Positions 12,701 to 20,883 of a stretch of DNA of 44,423 nt are shown here, piece by piece (positions within the stretch are counted from its first letter, which is position 1; each line of letters begins with the position of its first letter). Made by a program: the position numbers and the translations under genes. Origin of the DNA: Draconibacterium sp. (lineage in GTDB: Bacteria; Bacteroidota; Bacteroidia; Bacteroidales; Prolixibacteraceae); contig JADIYN010000036.1 in NCBI GenBank assembly GCA_016705335.1, forward strand, positions 1-44,423, given 5' to 3'. Under the pieces are notes generated by a model. The model had not been told where the DNA came from, did no database searches, and saw only the letters and a program-made list of their open reading frames with translations.

Positions 12701-13138
12701 GATTTTAATTTCAGGTTTGATTTTCAGTTGACGCCCGGTGCCAACAACGGTTTGGGAATTCGGGCACCGCTTGAAGGTGATGCAGCTTATGTTGGAATGG
12801 AATTGCAGATTCTGGATAACACCGCTGCCATTTATGCCAATCTGGAGCAATACCAGTATCATGGCTCTGTTTATGGCGTAATTCCTGCCAAACGCGGATT
12901 CTTAAATCCGGTTGGTGAGTGGAATTCAGAAGAAGTAATTGTGAAAGGTTCAAAAGTAAAAGTAATATTAAACGGTACAGTTATCGTGGATGGCGACATT
13001 GCAGAAGCCAGCAAAAACGGAACACTTGACCACAAAGATCATCCCGGCTTACTTCGCGAAAAAGGATACATCGGATTTTTGGGCCACGGTTCAGAATTGA
13101 AATTCAGAAATCTGAGGATTAAGGATTTGAGTAAATAA
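9738..13138 (+). CDS. Secreted HEAT-repeat protein with two 3-keto-disaccharide hydrolase (DUF1080) domains (frameshifted)
   Basis: The gene starts at ATG 9738 with a signal peptide (IFYLITILLLTIFSSVTFAQ). Frame corrections are needed near 9930, 10373 and 10392 (which together restore 'KKVALQALANIGDPGSY') and 11260. The joined protein has about 1,135 residues. The first roughly 700 are alpha-helical HEAT-like repeats ('KPTLIKALGELQ', 'TESINALLKLQGKEA'). Two tandem domains follow, each opening with 'FNGKNLDGWQG': about 11916-12520 and 12560-13130. They belong to the 3-keto-disaccharide hydrolase family (PF06439), which cleaves 3-keto glycosides. 'GDSGIYLRG' and 'WNTFRI' in the first domain are typical; the second is more divergent. 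The upstream oxidoreductase could make the 3-keto substrate. A terminator follows. Confidence 0.85.
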
Positions 13139-13166
13139 AATCAATCAATTCGTTAGTTTATATATT

Positions 13167-13205
13167 CGGCAGGGTTTCATTTATTTGGGATCCTGTCGTT
13201 TTTTT
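13167..13205 (+). terminator. Terminator of the oxidoreductase-DUF1080 unit
   Basis: A 9-bp stem (13167-13175 with 13190-13198, with wobble pairs) is followed by seven T residues, 28 bp after the stop codon. A second short inverted repeat (CTGACAG...CTGTCAG, 13221-13245) follows without a T-run. Confidence 0.7.
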
Positions 13206-13299
13206 ACCGGGCTTTTAACGCTGACAGGTCATGGGACGCTGTCAGGATAAAAGTCATTGCGGAAAACATCAATTGAGATGGTGTACTCACATTATAAGT

Positions 13300-13572
13300 T
13301 TAAAATATATCAGAATGAGTGCCGGTTGTCATAAAAAGCAAAGTCAACTCATTATCGTTTTTTTGCCAAACCAGCAGCCAATCTGGTTTTAAATGACATT
13401 CATGTAACCCTTCATAACTTCCCTTTAAAACATGGGATTTGAATGTTGCAGGTAGATTCCCGCTTTTTTGTAACAGGTCGATTGCATTAGCTAATACGGA
13501 GAGGTCATACCCCCGCTTTTGACATCGTTTAACATCTTTTTTAAATCTGTTGGTAAACTTAATTGAATACAT
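13300..13572 (-). CDS. YafQ/RelE-like mRNA interferase toxin
   Basis: This 90-residue protein starts at the ATG that overlaps the antitoxin stop codon (TGATG at 13574-13570). An alternative ATG lies 12 bp upstream, but the overlapping start is typical of translationally coupled toxin-antitoxin pairs. Features of the YafQ/RelE fold are the basic N-terminus 'FTNRFKKDVKRCQKRGYD', 'HVLKGSYEGLHECHLKPDWLL', and a C-terminal 'MTTGTHSDIF' in which the final His fits the catalytic His of YafQ toxins. It is expected to cleave mRNA at the ribosome unless held by the partner. Confidence 0.85.
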   Translation of the reverse strand: MYSIKFTNRFKKDVKRCQKRGYDLSVLANAIDLLQKSGNLPATFKSHVLKGSYEGLHECHLKPDWLLVWQKNDNELTLLFMTTGTHSDIF

Positions 13573-13775
13573 CAGGACAGACATTGATTAAGTAGATCGG
13601 CAGAATCTTTAGCTGTGAATGTATTTCCCCTTTTTACATCTTCCAAAGCTTCATCAATGGCAGGGCTTGATTTTATTTCAGAAATAGAAACTACTTCTTT
13701 TAAGGACTTTAAAAAAGTTATTAGGCTTTTGCCTGCCTTAGTATTTTCATTTATTTTAATTGTAAATGTTGCCAT
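13572..13775 (-). CDS. Antitoxin of the YafQ-like pair
   Basis: A 67-residue protein, starting MATFTIKINENTKAGKSLI. I chose ATG 13775 over the one 9 bp upstream because it gives the usual N-terminus, a beta strand that can form a dimer. The middle ('FLKSLKEVVSIS') is helical, and the acidic C-terminal half ('SPAIDEALEDVKRGNTF') is the likely toxin-wrapping part. The toxin gene overlaps its stop codon. A promoter element lies 20 bp upstream, so the pair has its own transcription start and is probably autoregulated, as is usual for such pairs (inference). Confidence 0.8.
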   Translation of the reverse strand: MATFTIKINENTKAGKSLITFLKSLKEVVSISEIKSSPAIDEALEDVKRGNTFTAKDSADLLNQCLS

Positions 13776-13794
13776 AATAATCAATCATTTAATG

Positions 13795-13802
13795 CAAAAA
13801 TA
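13795..13802 (-). promoter_or_regulatory. Promoter -7 element for the toxin-antitoxin pair
   Basis: On the minus strand the sequence is TATTTTTG, matching TAnnTTTG, with a TTG about 21 bp upstream. It lies 20 bp before the antitoxin ATG and supports that start. Confidence 0.55.
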
Positions 13803-13965
13803 GTGAAAATTAGTAATAATAAACAATTGAAAAGCAAGTGCCATTTTCTCCGAATCCTTAAAATTCCGATGTTAATAGATATGTCGTTTGTTGTTTCGTA
13901 AGGGGCCACCTGGAGTCAAATATTAAATCTTCAATGCATTCTTAAAACATGCGCCCTCACTGAGG

Positions 13966-14016
13966 TCATTCATTCATTCATTCACGCATTCTTCATTCAT
14001 TCACTTCCTCACTTCC
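13966..14016. repeat. Tetranucleotide tract behind the nucleoside transporter
   Basis: TCATTCATTCATTCATTCAC followed by degenerate TCATTCAC/TTCCTCAC units. It directly abuts the stop codon of the minus-strand transporter, the same arrangement as at 7307-7336. Confidence 0.75.
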
Positions 14017-15476
14017 TCACCCCATTATCATTCCAATAATAGCAGCGCTCATTAACGAAGCAAGTGTTCCGGCGAGTAAAGCAGACATTCCTAATTTTGA
14101 AAGAAGTACACGTTTATTCGGAGCCAGCGCACCGATTCCGCCAATTTGAATCCCGATTGAAGAAAAATTAGCAAAACCACACAAAATGTACGTTGCCATT
14201 ATTATCGATTTTGGGTTTGCAAGCACACCGCTGGCTTTTAAATCGGCCAGACTGATATAACCAATAAATTCAGTGAGTATCAGTTTTTCGCCAAGCAATC
14301 GGCCAACAGTTACAATATCTTCGGTTGCAATACCAATCAGCCACATTAACGGGGCAAAAGTATAACCGAGAATAAACTGCAGCGAAAGTTCATTGTAACG
14401 TCCATTTGTACCTGCCGCAATAACTTCGTTTAAAGTTGTCCACTGCCCGATTTTCCCCACAATAAAATTAAACATGGCAATAAAGGCGATAAAAGCCAGC
14501 AACATTGCACCAACATTTACAGCAAGTTTTACCCCTTCGGTCGTTCCGTTTGAAATAGCATCCAAAACGTTGCTACCAATTTTATCCTGGCTTACTTCAA
14601 TAACTTTATTGATTTCCTCGGTAGGTGGAATAAGCATTTTGAGAAGATGATTGCAGCTGGTGCCGCCATAATTGACGCAGCCAGCAAATGTTTTGCAAAT
14701 TCAAGTCTGAGTTGTGGGTCATTGCCTCCCAGCAAAGCAATATACGCCGCCAAAACACCGCCGGCCAGCGTTGCCATTCCACCTGTCATCACCAGCAGCA
14801 TTTCTGATTTACCCATTTTATCGAGATAAGCTTTTATCATCAGTGGCGACTCGGTTTGTCCCAGGAAAATATTACCTGCCACAGAAAGTGCTTCGGCACC
14901 CGATATTTTTAAAGCTTTTGTAAAAACCCAGGCCAGTGCATAAACCACTTTCTGAATAATTCCCCAGTAAAAAAGCAAACTTGTTAATGCCGAAAAGAAA
15001 ATAATTGTTGGCAAAACCTGGAATAGGAAAATGAATCCATATGTTTCTGCATTCATCAGATCGCCCAAAAGGAATTCGCTGCCGGCTTTTGTAAAATCAA
15101 GGATTTTTACAAAAATCTGCCCGAAAAACTCAAAAACCGATCGTATTGCAGGTACATATAATACCCCAATTGCAAGTACAATCTGAATAATAAGACCGAT
15201 AACAACAGTTTTCCACGGGATATTTTTTCTGTCTTTGCTGAAAAGAAACCCGATCAGCAATAAAACAACCATGCCCAGAATTCCTTTTAATACAGAAACA
15301 ATTTTAAAAGACGGAGCGGGCATGTGTTTCAGCAGAGCATCCGCATTTCCTTTATTTACAGTGGTTTCAACCTGTTGATTTCCAGTAACGTTTATCGAAT
15401 CCTGATTTTGTGCAACTAGCGGTTGAAAAAACAAAATGCCGGCACAAAATACCAGCAAGGCAAGAAAATGTTTCAT
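14017..15476 (-). CDS. Concentrative nucleoside transporter, NupC/CNT family (one frameshift)
   Basis: Two frames (15476-14592 and 14637-14017) join at an A-run near 14637, where one missing A restores 'IFSKMLIPPTEE'. The product has about 486 residues. After a signal-like N-terminus (MKHFLALLVFCAGILFFQ) and a polar linker come many hydrophobic helices. CNT signatures include 'GNIFLGQTESPLMIKAYL' and 'MTGGMATLAGGVLAAYIALL' in the first half and 'YILCGFANFSSIGIQIGG' in the second; these contain the substrate- and sodium-binding residues of the family. It imports nucleosides by cation symport. It starts 10 bp after the bifunctional nuclease gene, so the two are probably cotranscribed. A purine nucleoside phosphorylase elsewhere in the window would act downstream. 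Confidence 0.9.
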
Positions 15477-15486
15477 AAATGGATTG

Positions 15487-16080
15487 TTATTTTTTCCTTT
15501 TTTTCAGTTCGTCGCGGATGATCGAAGCTTTCTCGTAATCTTCATGCTGGATTGCTTCATTAATCATATCATTTAATTCTTTTGCAGAATATTGTGCGTA
15601 GGTTGAAACATCCGGATCAGTAAAATCATCATTTTCCGAAATATTCCTTACAGGCGAATCTTCATTTTCGAGATCTAATATAATCCCCGATTTTTTCAGA
15701 ATTTCTTCCGTGGTATAAATCGGACATCTGAAACGTAACGCCAACGCAACTGCATCTGAAGTCCGCGAATCTATATTTATTTCCTTGCCATTCATTTCGC
15801 AAAGCAATTCAGAGTAAAAAATGCCTTCTTCCAACTTGTAAATTGTTACTTCAAGCAATGCAATATCAAATGCCATTGCCATATTTTTTATAAGGTCGTG
15901 GGTAAGTGGACGGGGAGGTTTCAGACCTTCCAGCTGAATTGCAATTGCCTGTGCTTCAACCGGACCAATGATAATTGGAATTCTTCTTTCACCGTTTTCT
16001 TCGGCTAAAACTAATGCATAAGCACCTGATTGTGTCTGACTTACTGATAATCCTAAAATGTTTAAGCGTATTTTCTGCAT
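15487..16080 (-). CDS. Bifunctional nuclease family protein (BFN/DUF151) with UVR motif
   Basis: A 197-residue protein starting MQKIRLNILGLSVSQTQSG, the usual N-terminus of this family in Bacteroidota; an ATG 18 bp upstream gives a less conserved start. The BFN domain shows 'YALVLAEENGERRIPIIIG' and 'DSRTSDAVALALRFRCPIY'. After an acidic linker, the last 35 residues ('AKELNDMINEAIQHEDYEKA') form a UvrB/UvrC-type helical hairpin. Plant and bacterial relatives have been reported with nuclease activity, but the cellular role in Bacteroidota is not settled. A TATATTTG promoter element lies 30 bp upstream, so this is the first gene of an operon with the nucleoside transporter. Confidence 0.9.
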   Translation of the reverse strand: MQKIRLNILGLSVSQTQSGAYALVLAEENGERRIPIIIGPVEAQAIAIQLEGLKPPRPLTHDLIKNMAMAFDIALLEVTIYKLEEGIFYSELLCEMNGKEINIDSRTSDAVALALRFRCPIYTTEEILKKSGIILDLENEDSPVRNISENDDFTDPDVSTYAQYSAKELNDMINEAIQHEDYEKASIIRDELKKRKK

Positions 16081-16109
16081 GTTAATTTTAGCCTGCAATT
16101 ATGTGAAAA

Positions 16110-16117
16110 CAAATATA
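16110..16117 (-). promoter_or_regulatory. Promoter -7 element for the nuclease-transporter operon
   Basis: Minus-strand TATATTTG fits TAnnTTTG and lies 30 bp before the ATG at 16080. No convincing -33 element is seen. Confidence 0.5.
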
Positions 16118-16356
16118 ACAATCATTTTTGTTTAAGCAGGAATTAAAAATATTTTTTGAGGTGAAGGAGATGGAACAGAAAAGTTCGAAAAGCGAAGTTG
16201 GGAGTAAGAAGTAAGAATTCAGAGGGTTCCTGAATTGCCCTACTCTTTTTTCAAAGGAAGGGATTGTGAAAGAATGTGTGCAGGAAAGGGTGGTTTACAA
16301 GTTATACAAGAATAAAGCTGCATCGTTTTCCTTACATTAAATAAATTCTCTGAATA

Positions 16357-16387
16357 TTTGCTAATCATTTTAAAACTACTACTTTTG
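16357..16387 (+). promoter_or_regulatory. rplU-rpmA promoter and leader
   Basis: TTTG (16357-16360), a 19-bp spacer and TACTTTTG (16380-16387) match the Bacteroidota consensus well. The implied leader of about 80 nt before rplU contains a GTGG-AAA-CCAC hairpin (16422-16432), which could serve in autoregulation (inference only). The rest of the 16118-16356 gap holds nothing I recognise. Confidence 0.7.
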
Positions 16388-16473
16388 CAGTCCAAAATTT
16401 TGAATCGTTCAGGCCCAATAAGTGGAAACCACATGGAATCCCGCCTGCCGGTGTAAACATTAAAATTGAAATT

Positions 16474-16785
16474 ATGTACGCGATTGTTGAAATTGCTGGA
16501 CAGCAGTTCAAAGTAGAAAAGGACAAGAAACTTTTTGTACATCAGTTGGATGCCAATGAAGGCGACTCTGTTGATTTTGATAAAGTTTTACTTGTTGACA
16601 ATGACGGCGCAGTAGCCGTTGGAACTCCAACCGTTAATGGTGCGAAAATTACAGCCAAAGTACTGGCACATGTGCAGGGTGAAAAAGTGATTGTTTTCAA
16701 AAAGAAAAGAAGGAAAACTTACCGGAAGAAAAACGGTCACCGTCAGCAGTTTACCCAAATTCAAGTAGAAACCATTGTTGGATAA
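16474..16785 (+). CDS. rplU: 50S ribosomal protein L21
   Basis: A 103-residue protein with the full L21 signature: 'MYAIVEIAGQQFKVEKD' at the N-terminus and 'VFKKKRRKTYRKKNGHRQQF' near the C-terminus, the basic rRNA-binding stretch. It ends at the usual length and lacks the helix-hairpin-helix extension found on L21 in many Bacteroidota; here that extension is on L27. It is followed 17 bp later by rpmA, the conserved order, and is expressed from the promoter at 16357-16387. Confidence 0.98.
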   Translation: MYAIVEIAGQQFKVEKDKKLFVHQLDANEGDSVDFDKVLLVDNDGAVAVGTPTVNGAKITAKVLAHVQGEKVIVFKKKRRKTYRKKNGHRQQFTQIQVETIVG

Positions 16786-16802
16786 CTTAAAAAAAATTTA
16801 CC

Positions 16803-17312
16803 ATGGCTCATAAGAAAGGTGTAGGTAGTTCGAAAAACGGACGCGAATCGGAAAGTAAACGACTTGGAGTAAAAATTTACGGAGGTCAGTTTGCAAAAGC
16901 TGGTAATATATTAATTCGCCAGCGTGGTACAACACACAACCCCGGTGACAATGTAGGAATGGGAAAAGATCATACCCTGTTTGCATTAACCGATGGAACT
17001 GTTGTGTTTAGAAAAAAGAAAAACAATCGTTCATATGTTTCTGTACAACCGATTGTAGAAGTTGATGTTGCAGTTGCCGAAGCTCCGGTTGCAGCAGAAA
17101 AAACTGTAAAAAAGGAAGCGAAAGTTGAAGCTCCCGCGGTTGCAGCAGAAGGTGATGATTTAAAAAAAATTGAAGGTGTAGGACCGAAAATTGCAGAAAT
17201 TTTCAATGCAGCGGGTATTAATACTTATGCTGAACTTGCAGCTACTTCGGTTGATAAACTAAGCGAAATACTTGCTGAAGCAGGTAGCAGATATGCTTCA
17301 AAATTTGTTTGA
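16803..17312 (+). CDS. rpmA: 50S ribosomal protein L27 with C-terminal helix-hairpin-helix extension (tail displaced)
   Basis: Residues 1-85 are canonical L27 ('MAHKKGVGSSKNGRESESKR', 'RQRGTTHNPGDNVGMGKDH'). An Ala/Val/Lys/Glu-rich linker (about 86-118) leads to a helix-hairpin-helix domain ('DLKKIEGVGPKIAEIFNAAG'). In related proteins this domain continues beyond 'EAGSRY' with a 'TWP-QA-LAA-G-W' tail. Here it stops after '...SRYASKFV'. The expected tail, preceded by a 54-bp repeat of this gene, lies 1.97 kb downstream (19222-19377). The L27 core is intact, so ribosomal function should survive. The extension is probably dispensable for L27 itself (inference). Confidence 0.95.
   Translation: MAHKKGVGSSKNGRESESKRLGVKIYGGQFAKAGNILIRQRGTTHNPGDNVGMGKDHTLFALTDGTVVFRKKKNNRSYVSVQPIVEVDVAVAEAPVAAEKTVKKEAKVEAPAVAAEGDDLKKIEGVGPKIAEIFNAAGINTYAELAATSVDKLSEILAEAGSRYASKFV
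17250..17303 (+). repeat. Left copy of 54-bp direct repeat in rpmA
   Basis: Begins GTTGATAAACTAAGCGAAAT and matches 19222-19275 at 52 of 54 positions. It encodes VDKLSEILAEAGSRYASK within the rpmA extension. Confidence 0.95.
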
Positions 17313-17514
17313 CTTGGTAATCCTAACTGGTATTGTATATGTTCTCTTAAAATAAAAGGCTTGTAATAAAATAGTTGTCGAAATATCTGATATTTATGCT
17401 ATTGTGTCACTGCCTGAAAAGTTGTAAATTGAATGGTATTTTAAGAATTCGCATAAAGAAATTTTCATTGTCATTACTGATTTTAGATGTTTAAAGGTTC
17501 AAAATTGTAAAGTA

Positions 17515-18663
17515 ATGAAAACGTTTAATTTAATGGTTGTTGCGGTTTTTATTGCAGCAATTTCAATGGCACAAACCCCCCAGGCAATAAAATACCAGGC
17601 GGTTATTCGCGACTTAAATGGAAATATACTTGCTAACAGAAATGTAACACTTCGAATAGGGATTGTCAGGGATTCTGATGATGGAAGTGTTGTTTACAGC
17701 GAATTATTTGAAAGTATTTCCAACTCATTCGGTTTAATTGATATTGAAATTGGTAATGGAAATTCTCCTACAAGTGACTTTTCGAAAATTAACTGGGCTG
17801 ATGGGATGTATTTTATAAAAGTTGAGTTGGATACCGGGGGAGGCAACAATTTTCAATTAATGGGAATAAGCCCCTTATTAAGCGTTCCTTATGCTTTGCT
17901 GGCTCAAAATGTTGTAAATGGTTTTAGCGGAGAATATAAAGACCTCAAAAACCAACCACTTTTATTTGATGGAGAGTGGACAAGCATCAATGGAAAACCG
18001 GATTTTGCACAAGTTGCGGAGAGCGGTAATTATAATGATTTAAAGAATAAACCTGTAACCGACGGATCGGAAACAAAGGTTACAGAAGGAATGAACATTA
18101 AAGTATCCGGATCAGGCACAGCTTCAAATCCTTATAAAATAGACGCTGTGATCAATCATTATCCGGGTGAATTATTTGGAGGCGGGGTTGTATTTTACCT
18201 TGACCATACTGGTCAGCATGGTTTGATTTGCAGCCTTGTCGATCTTGCTGATTTTAATTGTGTCTGGAGCAATATAACTTTGGAAGCAATAGGTGATAAT
18301 GCACGAAGTACCCGGGATGGACAAGGGCAATACCAACGCAATTGTCAATCAACCCGGACATACTTCAAGTGCTGCCAAATTATGTGATGACTATACCAAT
18401 GCCGATTATGGAACAGGAATTTTCTCTGATTGGTTTTTGCCTTCGATAGATCAATTATCAAAACTATGTAGTGCAAGATTTGAAGTAAATAAAACATTAT
18501 ACACTGATGGTAATAGTTTAACTGATCCGTTATTAAAAATTTCGTACTGTTCATCAAACGAGGGAAGCAGCCAATATGCTTTCATTATGATTTTCAAACT
18601 GTTTCATCTATTCCTATCGGGAAGTATCAAAACAATTGCGTGAGGGCAATCAGATCGTTTTAG
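17515..18663 (+). CDS. Secreted protein with C-terminal DUF1566-like domain (two frameshifts), inside the rpmA island
   Basis: It starts at ATG 17515 with a signal peptide (MKTFNLMVVAVFIAAISMAQ). An N-terminal beta domain ('AIKYQAVIRDLNGNILANR', 'LLSVPYALLAQ') is followed by short repeats ('YNDLKNKP'), then the domain 'GGGVVFYLDHTGQHGLICS...HTSSAAKLCDDYTNADYGTG...FLPSIDQL'. Frame corrections near 18320 and 18580 allow it to end in 'QNNCVRAIRSF' at TAG 18661-18663, giving about 382 residues. This domain architecture is common among secreted Bacteroidota proteins of unknown function. It is the first of two genes between the split ends of rpmA. No promoter is obvious. Confidence 0.75.
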
Positions 18664-18696
18664 CATTGTTATTCAATATTTGTATCATTTTTTAAA

Positions 18697-19194
18697 ATGA
18701 AAAAAACAATAAATTGTGGTTATGGTTTCTTTTTATTCATCTTTCTTGTTTTAACATTTTATCAGCATACTTCGGCTCAACAGGTAATTTCGTCGGCCGG
18801 AACTAATTCAATTGGAACAGATGTGCAGCTTTCATGGACGCTTGGCGAAACTGTAACTGAATCCTTAACAGGCCCAAATTTTATTCTAACCCAGGGTTTT
18901 CATCAGGGGAATTTGAAAGTTACTGCAATCGGAATCAACCCAAATGCAGGCTTTTTAATATCTGTTTATCCCAACCCTGTTTTATCTGAACTGATTCTGG
19001 AGGTTTCCACATCCGGAAATCCTAATCTCAGCTACCAGTTGTTTGATTTGGAAGGCAAATTAATTATAAGTCAAAAAGTTGAAAATTTCCCTGAAATCAT
19101 CAACATGAATATTTATTCTTCAGGAACATATCTGTTAAAAATTATCAGGAATGGTAAAGAAATGTTCCCCAAATTTAAGGTATTGAAAGACTAA
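18697..19194 (+). CDS. Small T9SS-secreted protein, inside the rpmA island
   Basis: A 165-residue protein with a signal peptide ('FFLFIFLVLTFYQHTSAQQ'), a short beta domain ('VISSAGTNSIGTDVQLSWTL', 'FILTQGFHQGN') and a T9SS type A sorting domain ('ISVYPNPVLSELILEV', 'SSGTYLLKI'). Proteins of this form often accompany secreted DUF1566-like proteins and are exported to the cell surface; their function is unknown. It starts 33 bp after the preceding gene, and the displaced rpmA sequence begins within 30 bp of its stop codon, so the island boundary is tight. Confidence 0.85.
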   Translation: MKKTINCGYGFFLFIFLVLTFYQHTSAQQVISSAGTNSIGTDVQLSWTLGETVTESLTGPNFILTQGFHQGNLKVTAIGINPNAGFLISVYPNPVLSELILEVSTSGNPNLSYQLFDLEGKLIISQKVENFPEIINMNIYSSGTYLLKIIRNGKEMFPKFKVLKD

Positions 19195-19195
19195 A

Positions 19196-19377
19196 GCTTT
19201 TGCCGATTTGGTTGAAATTCAGTTGATAAACTAAGCGAAATACTTGCTGAAGCCGGTAGCAGATATGCATCAAAAAACCCCGGAACCTGGCCGGAACAAG
19301 CCAAACTGGCTGCCGAAGGAAACTGGGAAGTTTTAAAAGATCTTCAGGAAAAATTAAAAGGCGGTTTGGAGAAATAA
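19196..19377 (+). pseudogene. Displaced C-terminal tail of the rpmA extension
   Basis: From 19222 an open frame of 51 codons reads VDKLSEILAEAGSRYASKNP, then a segment with 'TWPEQAKLAAEGNWEVLKDL', and a stop at 19377. This is the normal end of the helix-hairpin-helix extension seen on ribosomal proteins in this phylum. It has no start codon. The 25 bp upstream (19196-19220), read in a shifted frame, give AFADLVEI, which also resembles the domain but differs from the rpmA version (TYAELAAT). The fragment therefore may derive from a diverged second copy rather than the same gene. It is followed directly by a terminator. Confidence 0.85.
19222..19275 (+). repeat. Right copy of 54-bp direct repeat
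   Basis: Matches 17250-17303 with two mismatches, offset by 1,972 bp. Confidence 0.95.
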
Positions 19378-19407
19378 GTCCTTCGCTTTAACAATAATGA
19401 ATAAGGA

Positions 19408-19442
19408 AAATCTTCTGTTAGAAATAACAGGAGATTTTTTTT
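19408..19442 (+). terminator. Probable original rplU-rpmA terminator
   Basis: A 13-bp stem (19408-19420 with 19425-19437, one G-U pair), a GAAA loop and a T-run, 30 bp after the displaced rpmA tail. No comparable structure follows the stop codon at 17312. Confidence 0.85.
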
Positions 19443-19591
19443 AATTGGTTTTACTTGGAAATATCTTATTATTCTAAACTGGAATTAAAATGTCCCTCAT
19501 CTGAATTCAAAATTCAATCGCATTTAGTTTTCAACTTTTGCACATCTCCCCGAATTAATAAAATTCATTTAAAACTTCAATTACAGAACAC

Positions 19592-20863
19592 ATGCTCAAC
19601 TTAAAATTCACTCGGAACCCCCCCCTGGTTATCGAAAAATTACAGAAGAAAAATTTTAATGCTTCTGCGATAGTCGGGAATATTATAGAACTCTATCAGC
19701 AAAAAAATAAGCTGCAAGTGCAGGCAGAACAGGCAAAAGCCGAGATGAATAAAATTTCGGCGGAGGTTGGGAATTTAATGCGACAGGGAAAAAAGGATGA
19801 AGCAGAAATTGCAAAAGCACGCACTTCAGAAATTAAAGAAAACATTAAACAGTTTGATTTGGATTTTGCAGCCATCGAAGAGAAAGTGTATGAATTGCAG
19901 GTACAACTGCCCAATTTGCCGCACGACTCAGTCTCGGTTGGAAAGGGCGCTGCCGACAATGAAATTGTAAAACGTCTTGGAGAGATTCCTGTATTGCCCG
20001 AAAATGCACTTCCTCACTGGGAGTTGGCAGCAAAATACAATATTATTGATTTTGAATTGGGTGTAAAATTAACAGGCGCAGGTTTCCCCGTTTACCGTGG
20101 AAAAGGCGCACAATTGCAACGCGCATTAATCAACTTTTTCCTGGCCGAAGCTTCAAAAGCCGGTTACGAAGAGATCCAGCCACCGTTGATGGTTAACGAA
20201 GCTTCAGGTTTTGGAACTGGCCAGTTGCCCGACAAGGAAGGACAAATGTACCATGCCACCATCGACAATTTATATTTGATTCCTACTGCCGAAGTTCCGG
20301 TTACAAACATATACCGTGATGTAATTGTGGAAGCCAAAAACCTGCCTTATAAAAATACTGCGTACAGTGCCTGTTTCCGTCGTGAAGCCGGTTCGTACGG
20401 AAAGGATGTGCGTGGGTTAAACCGTCTCCATCAGTTCGACAAAGTTGAAATTGTGCAGATTGCCCACCCCGAAAAATCGTACGAAACTTTGGAAGACATG
20501 GTAAAACATGTGGAATCGCTGGTTCAGAAACTTGAACTGCCATTCCGTATTTTACGTTTGTGCGGCGGCGATATGAGTTTTACCTCGGCACTCACCTATG
20601 ATTTTGAAGTGTTTTCGGCAGCCCAAAAAATGTGGCTCGAAGTAAGTTCGGTTTCCAACTTCGAATCATTCCAGGCCAACCGGTTAAAACTGCGTTACCG
20701 TGATGAAACCACCAAAAAACCACAATTAGCACACACTTTAAACGGAAGCGCGTTGGCATTACCACGCATTGTTGCAGCCTTGCTTGAAAATAACCAAACA
20801 CCTGAAGGAATAAAAATACCAAAAGTTTTGGTGCCATATTGTGGGTTTGATATTATTAACTAA
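19592..20863 (+). CDS. serS: Seryl-tRNA synthetase
   Basis: A 423-residue class II synthetase that charges tRNA-Ser. The N-terminal 110 residues form the coiled-coil tRNA-binding arm ('QAKAEMNKISAEVGNLM'). The catalytic core shows 'TGAGFPVYRGKGAQLQRALI' (motif 1 region), 'YSACFRREAGSYGKDVRGL' (motif 2) and 'TLNGSALALPRIVAALLENN' (motif 3), the usual spacing for Bacteroidota SerS. It starts at ATG 19592; a run of eight C near 19618 gives 'RNPPLV' where relatives have a slightly different sequence, but the downstream frame is unaffected. A strong terminator follows. Confidence 0.98.
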   Translation: MLNLKFTRNPPLVIEKLQKKNFNASAIVGNIIELYQQKNKLQVQAEQAKAEMNKISAEVGNLMRQGKKDEAEIAKARTSEIKENIKQFDLDFAAIEEKVYELQVQLPNLPHDSVSVGKGAADNEIVKRLGEIPVLPENALPHWELAAKYNIIDFELGVKLTGAGFPVYRGKGAQLQRALINFFLAEASKAGYEEIQPPLMVNEASGFGTGQLPDKEGQMYHATIDNLYLIPTAEVPVTNIYRDVIVEAKNLPYKNTAYSACFRREAGSYGKDVRGLNRLHQFDKVEIVQIAHPEKSYETLEDMVKHVESLVQKLELPFRILRLCGGDMSFTSALTYDFEVFSAAQKMWLEVSSVSNFESFQANRLKLRYRDETTKKPQLAHTLNGSALALPRIVAALLENNQTPEGIKIPKVLVPYCGFDIIN

Positions 20864-20883
20864 AAACAATTTATATAGTCAGA

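Noticed and set aside
13221..13245. CTGACAG...CTGTCAG as a second terminator
   Set aside because: Short stem, 11-nt loop and no T-run; the structure at 13167-13205 already fits better.
13966..14016. Possible CRISPR-like array
   Set aside because: The units are 4 bp, continuous and without spacers; it is a microsatellite.
17313..19221. The rpmA island as an insertion sequence or integron cassette
   Set aside because: No transposase, integrase, terminal inverted repeats or attC-like structure is visible; only the 54-bp direct repeat.
19592..19640. Frameshift in serS at the C8 run
   Set aside because: The frame is the same before and after the run, so at most a compensated local difference exists.
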